Origin: Bretschneidera sinensis
Lineage: Eukaryota > Streptophyta > Magnoliopsida > Brassicales > Akaniaceae
Assembly (NCBI GenBank): GCA_023935145.1
Contig: CM043700.1
Coordinates: 98,126,400-98,190,399, forward strand
Reading direction: 5' to 3'
DNA: 64,000 nt
The notes under the pieces were generated by a model. That model searched no databases. It saw only the letters and a program-made list of their open reading frames with translations, and was not told where the DNA came from. The translations under genes were made by a program, and so were the position numbers. Of the stretch, positions 20,310 to 32,003 are shown one piece after another. Numbering within the stretch: position 1 is the stretch's first letter; every line of letters begins with the position of its first letter.

Positions 20310-21790
20310 CTAGTGCACTTGATCGGTTCTTCAATCAACACCAAGCATCATGAGTCAAGAATCATCCCTCTCGATTGTTTTTTCAAACAAACACCGAGTA
20401 TTACATGGCGAGAAGATCTCAACTTCGGTTGGTTTTTCAACCAAACTCTGAGAAAGCTATATTTAAAAGAATGCCACCCTCGATAGGATTTCCAACCTTG
20501 TAGTGAGGTTGATATACTACGAAGATTCTTTCCTCGGTGCCTTTTTAGGTCTGAGCGCATTCCTTCCTCGGCACCTTTTCAGGTCTGAAAGCATTATTTC
20601 TTCGGTCCCTTTTCAAAACCAAACATTTTACTTCCTCGATAGCTCTTCAAGACCAAGCGCCTTCCTTCCTCAGTACCTCTCCAAGACTGGTCACCTTCCT
20701 TCCTCGGTACCTTTTTAAGACTGAGCAGATTACTTCTTCGATACCTTTCAAGATCGAGGACTTCCCATCTATAGTAACCTTTTTAAAAAAGACCCGAGAA
20801 GAGTGGCTCAAGCACTTCTCTTCTTCGGTATCTTTTCTTTAAAAGGCTTGATGAGAGTTTCCCGTGCAGTTCTCATCCTTAATAGCTTTTCTTCAAAAGG
20901 CCCAAACAGAATGGCACAAGCACGTCTCATCTTCAGTACCTTTTTTTTTTTCAAAAGACCCAAGGAGAATGGCCTAAGCACTTCTTTTCCTCGGTACTTT
21001 TTCTTCAAGACTCGAAAAGAGTGACACGAGCACCTTTTCCCCTCGGTACCTTTTTCTTCAAAAGATATAAGGAGTGTAGCCCCAACACGTCTCATCTTCA
21101 ATACCTTTTCTTCAAAAGGACCGAATGCATTCTTCCTCGATACCTCTTCTTTAAGAGACCCAAGCATGTTAATTCATTGGTACCTTTTCTTCAAGAGCCC
21201 AAGCGAATTCTTTCCTCAGACCTTTTTAAGACCAAGCAGATTACTTTCTTGGTACCTTTTCATAACAGAGTACTTCCTATCCTTGGTAGTTTTTCTTCGA
21301 AAAACCTGAAGAGAGTGAGCCATGCACTTCTCATCCTCGGTAAATTTCTTATAAAGTCTCGAGAAGAGTAGCAGGAGCACTTCTCATCTTCGGTGACTTC
21401 TCATCTTCGGTGACTTTTCTTCTAAAGACTCGAGGAGATTGGCCCAAGCACCTCTTCCCCTCAGTATCTATTCTTCAAAAGAATCGTGGAGAGTGGGGCA
21501 AGAACTTTCTCACTTAGGTACCTTTTCTTCAAAAGACTTGAGAAGAGTGGCTTAAACACTCCTTCCCCTCGGTATCTTTTCTTCAAAAGACCCAAAGAGA
21601 ATTGCTCGAGCTCTTTCTCTCCTCAATATATTTTCTTCAAAAAACTCGAGAAGAGTGGTCTGAGTACGTCACCTCTTCAGTACTTTTTCACACAAAATGC
21701 CGAGGAGAGAAGCCTGAGGATTTACTTACCTCGGCTCATTCTCTTACGGAAGACCAAGCTCAGAGAAGAACATAATTCAAGACTACTTCC
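20310..21790. repeat. Minisatellite array upstream of Tat 3' LTR
   Basis: The repeat core is TTCCTCGGTACCTTTTC. Early units have a period near 34 bp (copies at about 20532, 20565, 20599, 20634, 20669, 20702). From about 20800 the units lengthen to roughly 60-70 bp by adding TTCAAAAGACCCGAGGAGAG and GCCCAAGCACTTCTC. More than 20 copies, imperfect. Tandem arrays between pol and the 3' LTR are common in Tat-lineage elements. Plus- and minus-strand ORFs here are repeat translations only. Confidence 0.88.
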
Positions 21791-21813
21791 TTAAACGCAT
21801 AAATTCACTCAAT

Positions 21814-21828
21814 GAAGTGGGGGTAATA
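21814..21828 (+). other. Polypurine tract of Tat element
   Basis: GAAGTGGGGGTAATA directly precedes the 3' LTR TG at 21829. Confidence 0.8.
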
Positions 21829-22263
21829 TGATGTAGAGTATTTCCCCCAAACAATCAAATAACGTCACGTGGCACCCTAAAGGGAAAAGGGGTAAGCCCG
21901 TATGCCAAAAAGAACAACCAATAAGATGATTACACATGCTAAAGGGTAAAGCAGGAATTTTAATCCTAAACTATAGTTAGTAAAAATCCTAGTTTTACAG
22001 GAACACTCACCTCTGAGTTACTTTCCTAAACGAACTCTATTTCAAAACATTATACTAAGGAGGCTCTCACCACTTCACAAGTATTTCAAAACTCTTTGGC
22101 CTTCTTATTTTATAATTCTCATTTTAGATTACTAACTTAGGTCTCGGAGAGTTCCATAGGAGGCACACCACTTCCGATGACTTCTAGGCTTTCTTTGTGT
22201 TCTAGTGTGTGCAAGTTCATCACTATGCTCGTGGAATCCCCTATCACATTTTCGGCATCAACA
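21829..22263 (+). repeat. 3' LTR of Tat element
   Basis: 435 bp, TGATGTAG to ATCAACA, followed by the target duplication GTATC. It aligns along the whole 5' LTR but with many substitutions, indicating an old insertion. Confidence 0.92.
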
Positions 22264-22268
22264 GTATC

Positions 22269-23195
22269 CAAATAATTGAAAATGACTATTCAAGTATAAA
22301 TCTATAGTTTGTAATCAAAAGAGGATGATGGAGATTTTGTCCATCATTGAGGAAATAAGACCAACTATATTATTTTATGAAGTGGGTAGTAAGAATCTTA
22401 GCAAAATATATAATTTTAAGTTAAACACACTGTTAAATAGAAACATAGTTTTCCTATTGAGGATGGTTTGCTATCAATGGGTATTAAACATTATTGGTCA
22501 TTTTATGGAGTATAAGAGCCATCAAAATACTTGAAAACAGAAGTGAATTTTTATCGGTGATTAAGCAGACCTCTGTGAATCAATTTCCCTGAAAATAACA
22601 AATTATGAAGGAGAACCAAAGAAAGTCGGTGTTAAAACGAAATCAGATCGTTTAGTCAGTGATATTCTTTAAAAAAAACAATCAAACAATGGAGGTGAAG
22701 AAAATAAGAAGATAGAACAATCACCTAGTAATTCTTTATTTCTGCAGTAATATTCAAAACTAAGGAAAAATTACTTTAGGAAAGTAGTTCTCACATATTG
22801 AAGAGAGAGATGAAAGTGACTTAAACCTAGGGGTTTTGATTGCAATGGAGATTTTCTAGCAGTGATTCGCTTTCTGTCCGTTTCAATAATAGAACAAAAA
22901 CCTTAATTACGGTTGTAATTTCGTGACTTAAACCTCAATTACACCATAATTGCAGGGGTGAAATAACTTCTGATTTGTAGCTGCTTTTTTGGTATGCATG
23001 AAATTTGGAAAGTTTTGAAATTAAGACTGGCTAATTATATGAAATTTTGAATAAAATATTTTTTTCATATCTGTTTTTTTAAATAATAATATTTTAAGAT
23101 ATTTTTCCAAATAATCTTTTATTGTCAAATATTATGGTCAGGATCCGGAGACTTTTAAATGAGACTTTTTTTAAAGGATTGCACGTCACCTGGAC
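22269..23195. other. Unassigned interval, left part
   Basis: No convincing gene, RNA or repeat. A 69-codon plus-strand ORF at 22325-22534 has no recognisable motif. This is genomic sequence that predates the Tat insertion. Confidence 0.5.
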
Positions 23196-23447
23196 ATGCT
23201 ATACTTTTTGTTCAAGACGTGCCATATATGTGGAAGGATATATTTTGATGAAGAGCTAAAGTCACCATCAGTTGGCCAAGTTTCAGGTGCACAGTGCAAT
23301 GGCCAGCAGTTTAAAGTAATAGCTTTGATCATTGGATTTTTTTCTTTAGCTTTTTTAACTTATAATCCGTCTGTCATTATATTATCTTCGAATCGAAAAA
23401 GAAAAAAAAAAACAAATTACACCAACGATCCTTATAATTTAACATGA
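23196..23447 (+). CDS. Unrecognised small ORF, possible gene or repeat fragment
   Basis: The 83-residue ORF has a CxxC near its start (TCHICGRIYF). A hydrophobic segment, FKVIALIIGFFSLAFLTYN, could be a membrane helix, and the end is Lys-rich because it runs into the A-rich arm of an inverted repeat. The hydrophobic part matches 2760-2822 at both DNA and protein level (AFLTYN shared). It may be an exon or a fragment of a dispersed repeat. No family recognised. Confidence 0.3.
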   Translation: MLYFLFKTCHICGRIYFDEELKSPSVGQVSGAQCNGQQFKVIALIIGFFSLAFLTYNPSVIILSSNRKRKKKTNYTNDPYNLT

Positions 23448-24490
23448 GATTCAAATTAATCCTTAAAAAATTATCAGCACAATTTGTTTTCTTTAATCTC
23501 ATCCCCTTCTTCTAAGGGCAAAAAATAAAAATAAAAAAAACAAAAAAAGGAAAAATAAAAACTTAAATCAACCCTAATCTCTAGCGTTAATTAGCAAATC
23601 TAATACTAAAAGAAGAATATATCAACATGATTCCACTAGTATGAACAAATCTAAAATTTTACAAGAACTAAACTTGAGTTCCCATATTCGTACTGATATA
23701 AATGCAATTTAATTTTCCTCCTTTTCAAGATCCTGCCAACTTTAACATTCGTTTTTCTTTTCCTTCTTAGTTTTTAGTTTCAAACTTGATTTTGTTAACT
23801 TATTTCAAAAGATATTGTGATAAAACTTTTTAGGCTGACTATCATCTTGCAACAAAAACTTGCATATAAATATAACATTTGTTCGGAATTCTTTTATGTC
23901 ATGAGAAATTATGACTCTTTTGATTTTTGTCAATTTAACTGACAAAGGCTTTTGCAGATCTAGACAAATTCAATATTAAATAAAAAACATATACTTATCA
24001 TATATATATAATCAATATGGAATTTCGACACATCAAAATTAAATCGCAAGTTTACTAAGATGTCTCATGGCTCTAATTAGAATTTCCTAAAGGCACAAAT
24101 TCACATTGCACTAACCCTCGTAGCTCACATAGCACAAGAAAGCACCATTTGATGTCGTTAAAGCGGTACCTACAAAACAAAGGGCTGATCAGAAAAGTAT
24201 TAGACATGAGTAATTTGGACTGGAATGACTTGCCTTAAGAGCCTACGGGTTCAAGAGATAGGAAACATGAAGAATCTTTTTTTATATAGCTGGAAACATG
24301 AACAATCAGTGATAGGAAAATTTAAGGAATAGGGGTTGATTTAGGTTTTTTTTCTTCTAAAGGGGGTGTAATCAGAAGAACAATATGAGATTAAAGAAGA
24401 GGGGTTGTAGAGATAGATTTGTTAGGGATTAATTTGAATCTCATATCAAATTATAGGGAACATTGATGTAATTTTTTTCTTTTTTATTTG
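23395..24490. mobile_element. Long inverted-repeat (foldback/MITE-like) element
   Basis: The left arm (about 23395-23590) and the right arm (about 24335-24490) are inverted copies. Both contain GAGATTCAAATTAATCC or its complement, a TTTAATCTCAT block and an ACTTAAATCAACCC-like block, in mirrored order. The arms are about 150-190 bp and imperfect, with about 750 bp between them. No transposase is seen inside. Exact ends and target duplication are unclear. It could be a non-autonomous MULE or a foldback element. Confidence 0.6.
23591..24334. other. Interior of the inverted-repeat element
   Basis: A/T-rich with a TATATATATA run near 24001. No ORF over 60 codons and no recognisable motif. Confidence 0.45.
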
Positions 24491-24564
24491 ATCATGTGAC
24501 AAAAAGTACTCTTTTAAGAAAATAATATCCAAACAACTCCATTTAAGGAATTAAGATTTGTAAG

Positions 24565-26558
24565 TGTAACGACCCATCTCGGACGGACCCACCCAAGATG
24601 GTAACGTTACCTTTCTGCACAAAGCAGACTTATATTCAACAAACTTTTTCATAACTTAAATATTTACCACATATTTGCCTTAACTCCTTTTGGAGGAGAT
24701 ATAGAAGTTTATTACATTATCATAAAATATATACATCCATGCATGTTTATGTATAAGACTCATTTAAAATTTTCACAAATATTTTTCTTTTCTGAGGATG
24801 CTAACCGTGGAGACCTACCTAAATACTCACAAATTGCCTCAAGTCAAGGAATTCTATCAACTTCCTCACCGCAACCTGAAATTTGATTAAAATAAGGGGA
24901 GTAAGCTTTACAAGCTTAATGATGCTCAATTTACCAAAAGTATTCGATTTGTATACTTCAATTCATAATTATAATTACAATTCATATATCAATCAATATA
25001 CTTTCATTCAATCGTCATTTTTCATAGCATATTATATTTAATATATTTCATTCAACATGTAGATATCACTATAGATATCCAATTCAACGTCATTTTCTCA
25101 TCACATTATTTCATAATCATCTCATCACAAGTTTTCAAAATCATTATCAACATATCAATAAAATAATATGCACATGTCATGGATGCATATGCATAGATTT
25201 TGAACTTTCTTTTTACATCACATCTCATTCATACTATCTCAAGTATGGGTAATTTCATTCATTTTTGGGTATTTGTACAAGCCTCCGATACAGTTGTCTG
25301 AGACGTCTCCCCACATGTCGATACGTTCACTTCCAGAACAGCTATGATTCTGGCCTTCCCCATACTATACTCACATTTATGACCCAGCAATGCTTATGTG
25401 CAATCACAATCAAGCAAGCATAGCATAATAATATGTAATTCAAATAATTTTATCATAAAATCTCCATTTTTGTCATAATAATTAAATCTATAGGATTTAC
25501 TCATCCTTTCAAAGATACAATTCGCATTAGTTCATCATATATTTCATACATCTAGTTATTTCATCATTAAGAGTTATATTTCTCTTTAATAATTAAATTT
25601 ATACTTATATTTTGCATTTCATCAAATTTATCATATTCATAATATATTCATTAACTTATCTCACTTTATAATCAATTTCATGTTTTATTCATATTTCTAT
25701 TTCTTATCGCTTACTAATAGTAAAATGAACAAATCACGAAGCATAAAACACTACCCGTGGATTACTTCTTTGCCTTTTGCTCTCTTCTCAGCATCACCAA
25801 CAGACGTTTCACCTCTACCTAACAAGAATATTCTTACCCAATATTACTATCTCATAATTTAATTTAAACTGTTATAATGGGTTAATTGTATGAAGATATG
25901 TATGCATGCTCATTCTTAATTTCAAATTCAAAGTTTCAGTTAAATTCCTTTTGTTTTAGCTTAAATCAAATTCAAATTCATTTAAGAAGAATATGAAGAT
26001 TTACTCTTAAAATCATAATTTTTATATGAAAGAACAAGAATAGTAAAGATTACCTTCACAAAGATTTTTTCATAAATTTCCTGAAATTAGTCCTTGAACG
26101 ATTGAATTCAACAATAGTTTATGAAATCTTCAAAGTTCTTTAATAGTTTGAGAGAGATTTAGAGAAAGAAGGAGATTTAAAGATAGAAAGGAGAGTTTAG
26201 ACGAAAGGAAATGAGTTTTGGTTGTTCAAACCTATTTATATAGCTGAAATAACCTATTAGTCGACTGGTGTGCTCCAAGCAACTACCCAATCAACTGGTA
26301 GGGTACCAGTTAGCTACCCAGTTGACTCGTAGGGTACCAGTCGGCTACCCAGTTGACTGGAACCCCTTGATGCCTTAAAAATTCATTTTTCAACACTTTT
26401 ATGCATTCTAACTCATTTTCTTCAATATATTTTCAAATTCTTGTCTAAATATTACTTCAAACTTAAGTTTTAAATCAATTTGTATATGTATGCATGATAG
26501 TTATAATATCATATGAAAATTATCAAATTACCCTTATTTTAAGGGTATGAATCTTACA
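24565..26558 (-). repeat. 3' LTR of Tekay/Del element
   Basis: About 2.0 kb. A TATA box (minus TATATAAATA at 26233-26242) is followed downstream on the minus strand by an A/G-rich leader. Upstream of the TATA box, 26259-26361 holds three copies of a ~30-bp repeat with GTAGGGTACCAGT and CTACCCAGTTGACT. A polypurine tract, AGTGGGTAGAAA (minus), abuts it at 26559-26570. Confidence 0.9.
26259..26361. repeat. ~30-bp direct repeats in Tekay LTR U3
   Basis: Three to four units built from CAGTYRGCTACCCAGTTGACT and GTAGGGTAC lie just upstream (minus sense) of the LTR TATA box. The matching place in the other LTR is 47610-47715, where the units have diverged. Confidence 0.75.
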
Positions 26559-26570
26559 TTTCTACCCACT

Positions 26571-27240
26571 ATACAAAAACTTGGTTCTCGAAATTTTCTT
26601 ACCTATATCAAGAAAAAAGTTGAAGACATTGTTCCTCATGTTTGCTTCATGCTCCCAGGTAATATCTTCTATATCTTAATTATGCTAAAGCACTTGAACT
26701 AGCAGAATGACCTTATTACATAAGACATGTTCTTTTGTATCTAAAAGTTTGATTGGCATTTGTACAAAAGATAACTCTTCCTGAAGTTCTACAGATTGAT
26801 ATGGAATTATATGTGAGTCATCCGGTATGTATTTTCGTAAAGTAGAAACATGAAAAACATTATGTAATTGATTAAGCTTTGCAGTTAACGCCAATCTATA
26901 TGCCACTAGCCCAACTCTTTCAATTATTTTATAAGGTCCAATATACTGTAGACTTAATTTTCCCTTCTATCTGAACTGTAATGCTCCTTTCCAAGGAGAA
27001 ATATTCAAATGAACCTGATCACCAACTTGAAATTTGGGAGGTCTTCGTCTCTTATCTATATAGCTCTTCTGTCTATTCTGTGCCGGTCGGAGGTGTTTTA
27101 TGATTAAATTAATCCTTTCAGTTGTTAAGTCTATTATTTTTAGACCAAATATTTTTCTTTCTCCCACTTCTTCCCAACACATTGAAGTTCTGCATATCTG
27201 ACCATATAGAGCTTCAAATGGTGCCATCCCAATACTAGTT
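26571..27240 (-). pseudogene. Tekay/Del integrase C-terminus and chromodomain region
   Basis: The minus frames read MAPFEALYGQICRTSMCWEE (27227), the conserved GYG/LYG integrase C-terminal block, then KSYIDKRRRPPKFQVGDQV and IGPYKIIERVG. They continue with LNQLHNVFHVSTLRKYIPD and a terminal EHEANMR-type segment in the chromodomain position. Stops occur near 26906-26967 and 26685. The integrase tail normally guides insertion into heterochromatin through the chromodomain. Confidence 0.88.
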
Positions 27241-28038
27241 TGGACTTGATTATTGTAAGAAAATTATACAAGATGTAAATAAGCATCCCAACACCCTGAG
27301 AAGCTCATTACACTCGCCCTCAACATATTTTCTAATATTCAAATAACTCTCTCAGTTTGCCCATCTGTTTAGGGATAAAAAGCAGTGCTAAATTGTAATT
27401 GAGTACCCATGGCTTACTGAAAGCCTCTCCAAAATTGAGAAGTAAATCTAGCATCTCGATTTGAGACAATACATAATAGTATTCCATATAGTTTCATAAT
27501 CTCTGCTACATATAATTCAACTAATCTTTCAGGACTCCAATTAGTTCTAATAGGAAGAAAATGAGAAGATTTAGACAATCAATAAACTATTACTAAGACA
27601 ACATCATGACCTCTCTAAGTACGGGGAAATCTTGTAACAAAATCCATACTCACATTTTTCTATAGCTATTCAGGCACAGGAAGAGGTTGTAGTAAACTTG
27701 TTGGATGTTTATTTTTTGACTTTACTTGTTAACACTATAAACATCAAGAAATATACTCGGTTGCATCCCTTTTCAAACCTAACCACTAATAACTTTGTCT
27801 CAGTCCCTTATATATTATTATTTCCTAGGTGGATTGACCAAACTGCATCATGTGCCTCTTTTAGTATTTCTTTTCTCAACTCTTCATCATTTAGAACACA
27901 TATCCTATGCCCCCACATCACCATGCCACCCTCTCTTATTCTAAACTCTTATTGTTTTCAATTTAATACTTCATGATTTATTTTTTCTATCACCTCATTT
28001 TTATTTTGGTTTTCTGAAAGGCGGTCTACAATAGATGA
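27241..28038 (-). pseudogene. Tekay/Del integrase core, heavily broken
   Basis: The minus frame near 27400-27300 reads FSTAFYP*TDGQTERV, the region around the catalytic Glu of the DDE core (normally SAFHPQTDGQTER), followed by ILENMLRA. Upstream parts are only recognisable in pieces. Stops in every frame. A plus-strand ORF at 27698-27976 is a shadow. Confidence 0.75.
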
Positions 28039-28566
28039 TTACACAATCACATATTCTAATAATCCCCCACTCTCACCTATCTTCAATTCCATTCTTATAC
28101 TTCTCAATTCTACCATCAAATTTGCATTATGGCTCTCTAAAACAGGTAATCTTCTTGTGGATTTTCTACTTAAAGCATCAGCTACTACGTTTGCTTTCCC
28201 TGGATGATAATGAATAGTGTAATCATAATCACTAATTAATTTCATCCATTTCCTTCGTCTCAAATCCAATTCTTTTTGGGTGGGTAAATAGGTAAGACTC
28301 TTATGATGAATGTATATTTCATAAGTGGCTACATACAAATGATGTCTCCAAATTTTCAACGCAAAGACTATGACCACCAACTCTAAATCATGGGTAAGAT
28401 AGTTTCTCTCATAATTTTTCAATTGCCTGTATGCATATGCTACTACCTCCCCATGTTGCATCAATACACATCGCAACCCTTGATGCGGTGCATTACTATA
28501 CACTAAAAATCCCTCATCTCCAGAAGGAAATATTAACACTGTAGTAATAGTTAATTTCTCTTTCAA
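28039..28566 (-). pseudogene. Tekay/Del RNase H
   Basis: A 175-residue ORF with [16 protein letters not shown] (normally VYSDAS..GLGCVLMQ), [35 protein letters not shown], and the end [14 protein letters not shown]. The first catalytic Asp of the D-A-S motif is Asn here (SNAP), so the enzyme would be impaired. Confidence 0.9.
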
Positions 28567-29310
28567 AAATCGAAAACTTCTTTAACACTCTCCAGATCAT
28601 TCAAATTTCACCTCTTTTCTAGTTAGTCTGGTCAAAGAAGTTGCAATAATTGAAAAGTTTTGGATAAACCTCCTATAATATCTAGTTAACCTTAAGAAAC
28701 TTCACATTTCTATTGTGTTAGTAGGTTTCTCCCAATTCAACACTGCCTCAACCTTTTGAGGATCTACTACTATTCATCTTTTAACATTATATGTCCCAAG
28801 AATGATACTTTACTCAACCAGAATTTACATTTAGAAACTTTGCATACACTTCTAAGAATTTTTAATACAATCTCTAAGTGTTTCACATGTTCTTCTTCAT
28901 TCCTAGAGTACACTAAGATACCATCAATAAACACCACCACAAATTTATCTAAGAAGGATTTAAATACTCTATTCATCAAATCCATAAAGCAGCTAGAGCA
29001 TTTTTTAACCCAAATGGCCTGACTAGAAATTTATGGTGACCATAACGTGTCCTAAAAATAGTCTTAGGAATATCTCATTCCTTAATCCTCAACTGATGAT
29101 ACCCTGATCTCAGATGTATCTTGGAAAACACCCTAGCTCTTTGTAATTGCTCAAACAAATCATCAATTCTGGGTAAAGGGTATTTATTTCTAATTGTTAT
29201 CTTATTCAACTATTTGTAATCTATACACAACCTCCAAGTTCCATCCTTTTTCTTGACAAACAACACTAGGGTTCCCCACGATGACACACTTGGATAGATA
29301 AATTGTTTAT
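28567..29310 (-). pseudogene. Tekay/Del RT, C-terminal two thirds (downstream of insertion)
   Basis: The frame restarts directly at the insertion with [20 protein letters not shown] and WRLCIDY. Further on comes [21 protein letters not shown], where the catalytic box should be FIDD, so the second Asp is Gly. [11 protein letters not shown] ends the RT. Several stops. The other part of the gene is at 38165-38410. Confidence 0.9.
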
Positions 29311-30558
29311 TGTTATGCGTTTATCTACCTAAATTAATAAGCAAATAATTGTATAGTTTTACTTACAAGTGCACAAGGTCAATAGTAGCATAGTGTGCAA
29401 GAGCGAGATCATCTCCATAGGGATTGTTTAATTTCGAATTAGAATTAGCTTCTCAATATAAAAGATAGAAATAGATGTTTGAGTGTGAATTAATAATGAT
29501 AAGAACATAGGGCTTTGATATCCACCACTAATCATACTTTCTTATTGAGTAAAGTACCAATGCTATAGCCTTATCATGAATACCTAATGGTTGCCAACCA
29601 TAAGGGCTTGGTCTACTCCTTAGGCTATTGATCTCCCTAAGCAATGAGTTAGGCATGGTGTATGCTCTAACTTTTTTCTCTCTTAAGGGATTCAGCATGA
29701 CGTATACTGAGTTGTTCCTTAAGAGAGAATAAAGGTTGTGGAAATCGACAACCACATGGGACCTAGGGCTTGGTCCGCTCCTGGTTTCCTATGTTGATTA
29801 ATCCAAGAATCCGGCGTGGATATCTTTTGTTACTATTGTTAGACCCAGGACTCAGTCATCTAAATTGATCTAACTAACTTATCTATACCACATGTATACG
29901 TTGATCAGACACACACATATGAGGAATTTAAATAAACACAGGCATTAATCAATTAAAGCATCATAACATGGCTATTAGCAAAAGTAATCAATGATCATAT
30001 ACATAGGAAAGCATAATTAGGGCTTCAATCGAGCCCTATTAGGAGGTTAGTTACACATGTTCAGTAAACTAAACATCATAACCATAACTAACTAAAACAA
30101 AAAAAAATAATACCCAAAGGATGCTGAGGAGACAAGTGGTCAATTCCTCTCCAAGGCTTACAACTTCAAGCTCAATCCAAAAAGTGTGTTCTCTATGTTT
30201 TACAAGGCTATATATAGGGCTCTAAGGGTGCCCTGAAACCCTAATTTCCTATTTAAGGTCTGGAGACTTCTTTCCAATTCTGGCTCTGCCGCCTCTGACG
30301 TGTGTGTGCTCGATCGCATAGATCTGCGCTCTAGCACATGTGTGCGTTCGATCACAAGGAAGGTGCGCGAGTGCACCTTGCTGGATTGCAGAACTTTACT
30401 TTTTATTCCTTAGAGTGCCAAAATGTTATCTTTTTGTCAAAGCCCTGTGAAAAACACATAAAACAGGAAAATGAAATAGAATCTACTAAAATAAATAAAC
30501 AAAGAGCCTAACAAGCGCAAATTAAGGCGCTTAAATATGACTATTTAAGCACTTATCA
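29311..30558 (-). repeat. 3' LTR of element 2
   Basis: 1248 bp, TGTTATGCG to TTATCA on the plus strand. It has the inverted repeat (29678-29688/29717-29727), TATA box (minus, 30209-30216) and a shortened palindromic cluster (about 30300-30385). It lacks about 40 bp of the cluster kept in the other LTR. Confidence 0.95.
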
Positions 30559-30573
30559 CACCCCTAAACTTAC
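30559..30573 (-). other. Polypurine tract of element 2
   Basis: The minus strand reads GTAAGTTTAGGGGTG directly before the 3' LTR, matching elements 1 and A. Confidence 0.85.
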
Positions 30574-30981
30574 ATATTGCTAGTCCTTTAGCAATACAAA
30601 ACGAAAGACTGTATAAAAACAAAATTAAAGATAAATTCATTCTTCATGATATTCAAAAATTTGGGTTTCACATAAAACCATTATGACCGTTCATGAGTAA
30701 GCTTATAATAAAACACATTTTTGTGATGAATAAGGATTTTAAAAGCTCATGTTACTTACTTAAGGTTGGCTCAAGGCATCGCAAGTTTGATTTGTGTGTG
30801 ATGAATTAGAACATAGAAGATGGGGCTTCCAAATAATTTTAATGTATAGTGTTTCGGTGTCCAAACCTTCATCGAATTCCTTATCAAATAGAACAAAAAT
30901 GGCATAGTTCTTACTTCTTTTCTTTTTCTTTCATCATGAGATCTTTGCCATGTTAAGTTCCATTGAGCTTTCTAATTAACC

Positions 30982-31275
30982 CTTGTAACGAGTGTTTAGC
31001 CAGTGACTCCCAAACCAGATGGTTTTAGGGCATTTGGTGTAAAGACACCCCTAAGGACTTACTAACTCGAGTAAAAAAGGCTACGGAACTAACAAGTCTT
31101 AATGCTTCCAAGTGAAATTCCCACCTTTTGACGTGAACACTCACTGCTTACTGAGGCAATAGGTCTAGTTACTCAGCAAATTTTTTTATTATGATCATTA
31201 AATGCTTAATTCTCACCTTTTGATGTGAACACTCACTGCTTACTGAGGTAAGAGGTCCATTTACTCAGTGGAAAG
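30982..31275 (-). other. 3' UTR conserved module of element 2 (hairpins plus duplicated 60-mer)
   Basis: Hairpin GGTGTAAAGACACC (31036-31049) and the AAACC/GGTTT hairpin (31009-31030) lie next to two direct copies of the ~60-nt module (31122-31180 and 31214-31275). Same order and similar distance to the LTR as in elements 1 and A. Confidence 0.7.
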
Positions 31276-32003
31276 TTTTTAATGATCATTAGAAGCTTTT
31301 TATTTTCTGTTTGCATGATTGAATTTTTTTTCCTTTGTTTTTCTTATGCCAAAGTGTTCTTCTAATAAGTTATCTGATTACAGTTAGGTTATGGAAACAT
31401 ATACATAAGAATTATATGTTATGCCTCACACAAATGCATGCTAATATGCTCGTGTTAAATCTGGATCAAACTCGTGAATTCTTAAGAGCCTTGATGTAGG
31501 TACTAAACTTTTTAAAATTCTTATTACAAGACTATGTGTTCTAGATTTTAAGCTTACTAATGAAGTTTTATCACATTTTAAATCAACCAAAATTTTTAAC
31601 ACAAAATGAACATGTATTTATCTTTTTCTTTAAAAAAAACTGGGATATAGAGTGTGCATGTGTTTCAAATGCGTGCATGTGTCAGTGTCTCCCACTACCC
31701 CCAAACTTAAAATACACATTGTCCCCAATGTGTGCGTGACACAGAAAGATCTGACCTGGGAGATGGAGAACTAGATTGCTTGCATTGCTCGTAACACGCC
31801 CCCAAACTTGAACTGGATGCACGCACTAAGTTCCTGACAAAGAAAAACAAATGTTGTGCTGAAAAATAATAAATATAGATAATAAACAATTAAATATAAA
31901 CAGAAATATTAATAAAAGAAAAAAACTGTAATGAAAAGGATATACTGTGGGGTGCCTCCCATGAGTGCTAAGTTTTATGTCTTCAGCCATATAGGGTATC
32001 CTC
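31276..32003 (-). other. Element 2 3' UTR between module and envelope-position ORF
   Basis: No gene. Contains the conserved internal purine-rich block with CCCCCAAACTTAAAATACAC (31699-31718) and the CCCCAATGTG motif, matching elements 1 and A. Confidence 0.55.

Larger units (their letters stand above)
9823..22263 (+). mobile_element. Tat/Retand-lineage Gypsy element with antisense gene, TSD GTATC
   Basis: LTRs at 9823-10259 and 21829-22263 align from end to end. GTATC flanks both sides (9818-9822 and 22264-22268). Inside are a primer-site-like sequence, tandem LTR-leader-gag units, a gag with a Tat-type YC/WCRFH..H..ECH motif, a decayed protease, an antisense spliced gene, a minisatellite and a polypurine tract. 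No RT, RNase H or integrase is visible between 17420 and 20300. The element is therefore non-autonomous and, at 12.4 kb, has been enlarged by the tandem units. Confidence 0.93.

Noticed and set aside
20808..21167. 119-residue minus-strand ORF rich in Lys/Glu
   Set aside because: Translation of the minisatellite on the reverse strand.
24600..26500. Possible host gene between the foldback element and Tekay pol
   Set aside because: The whole stretch aligns with the LTR at 40420-47858 and is flanked by the target duplication.
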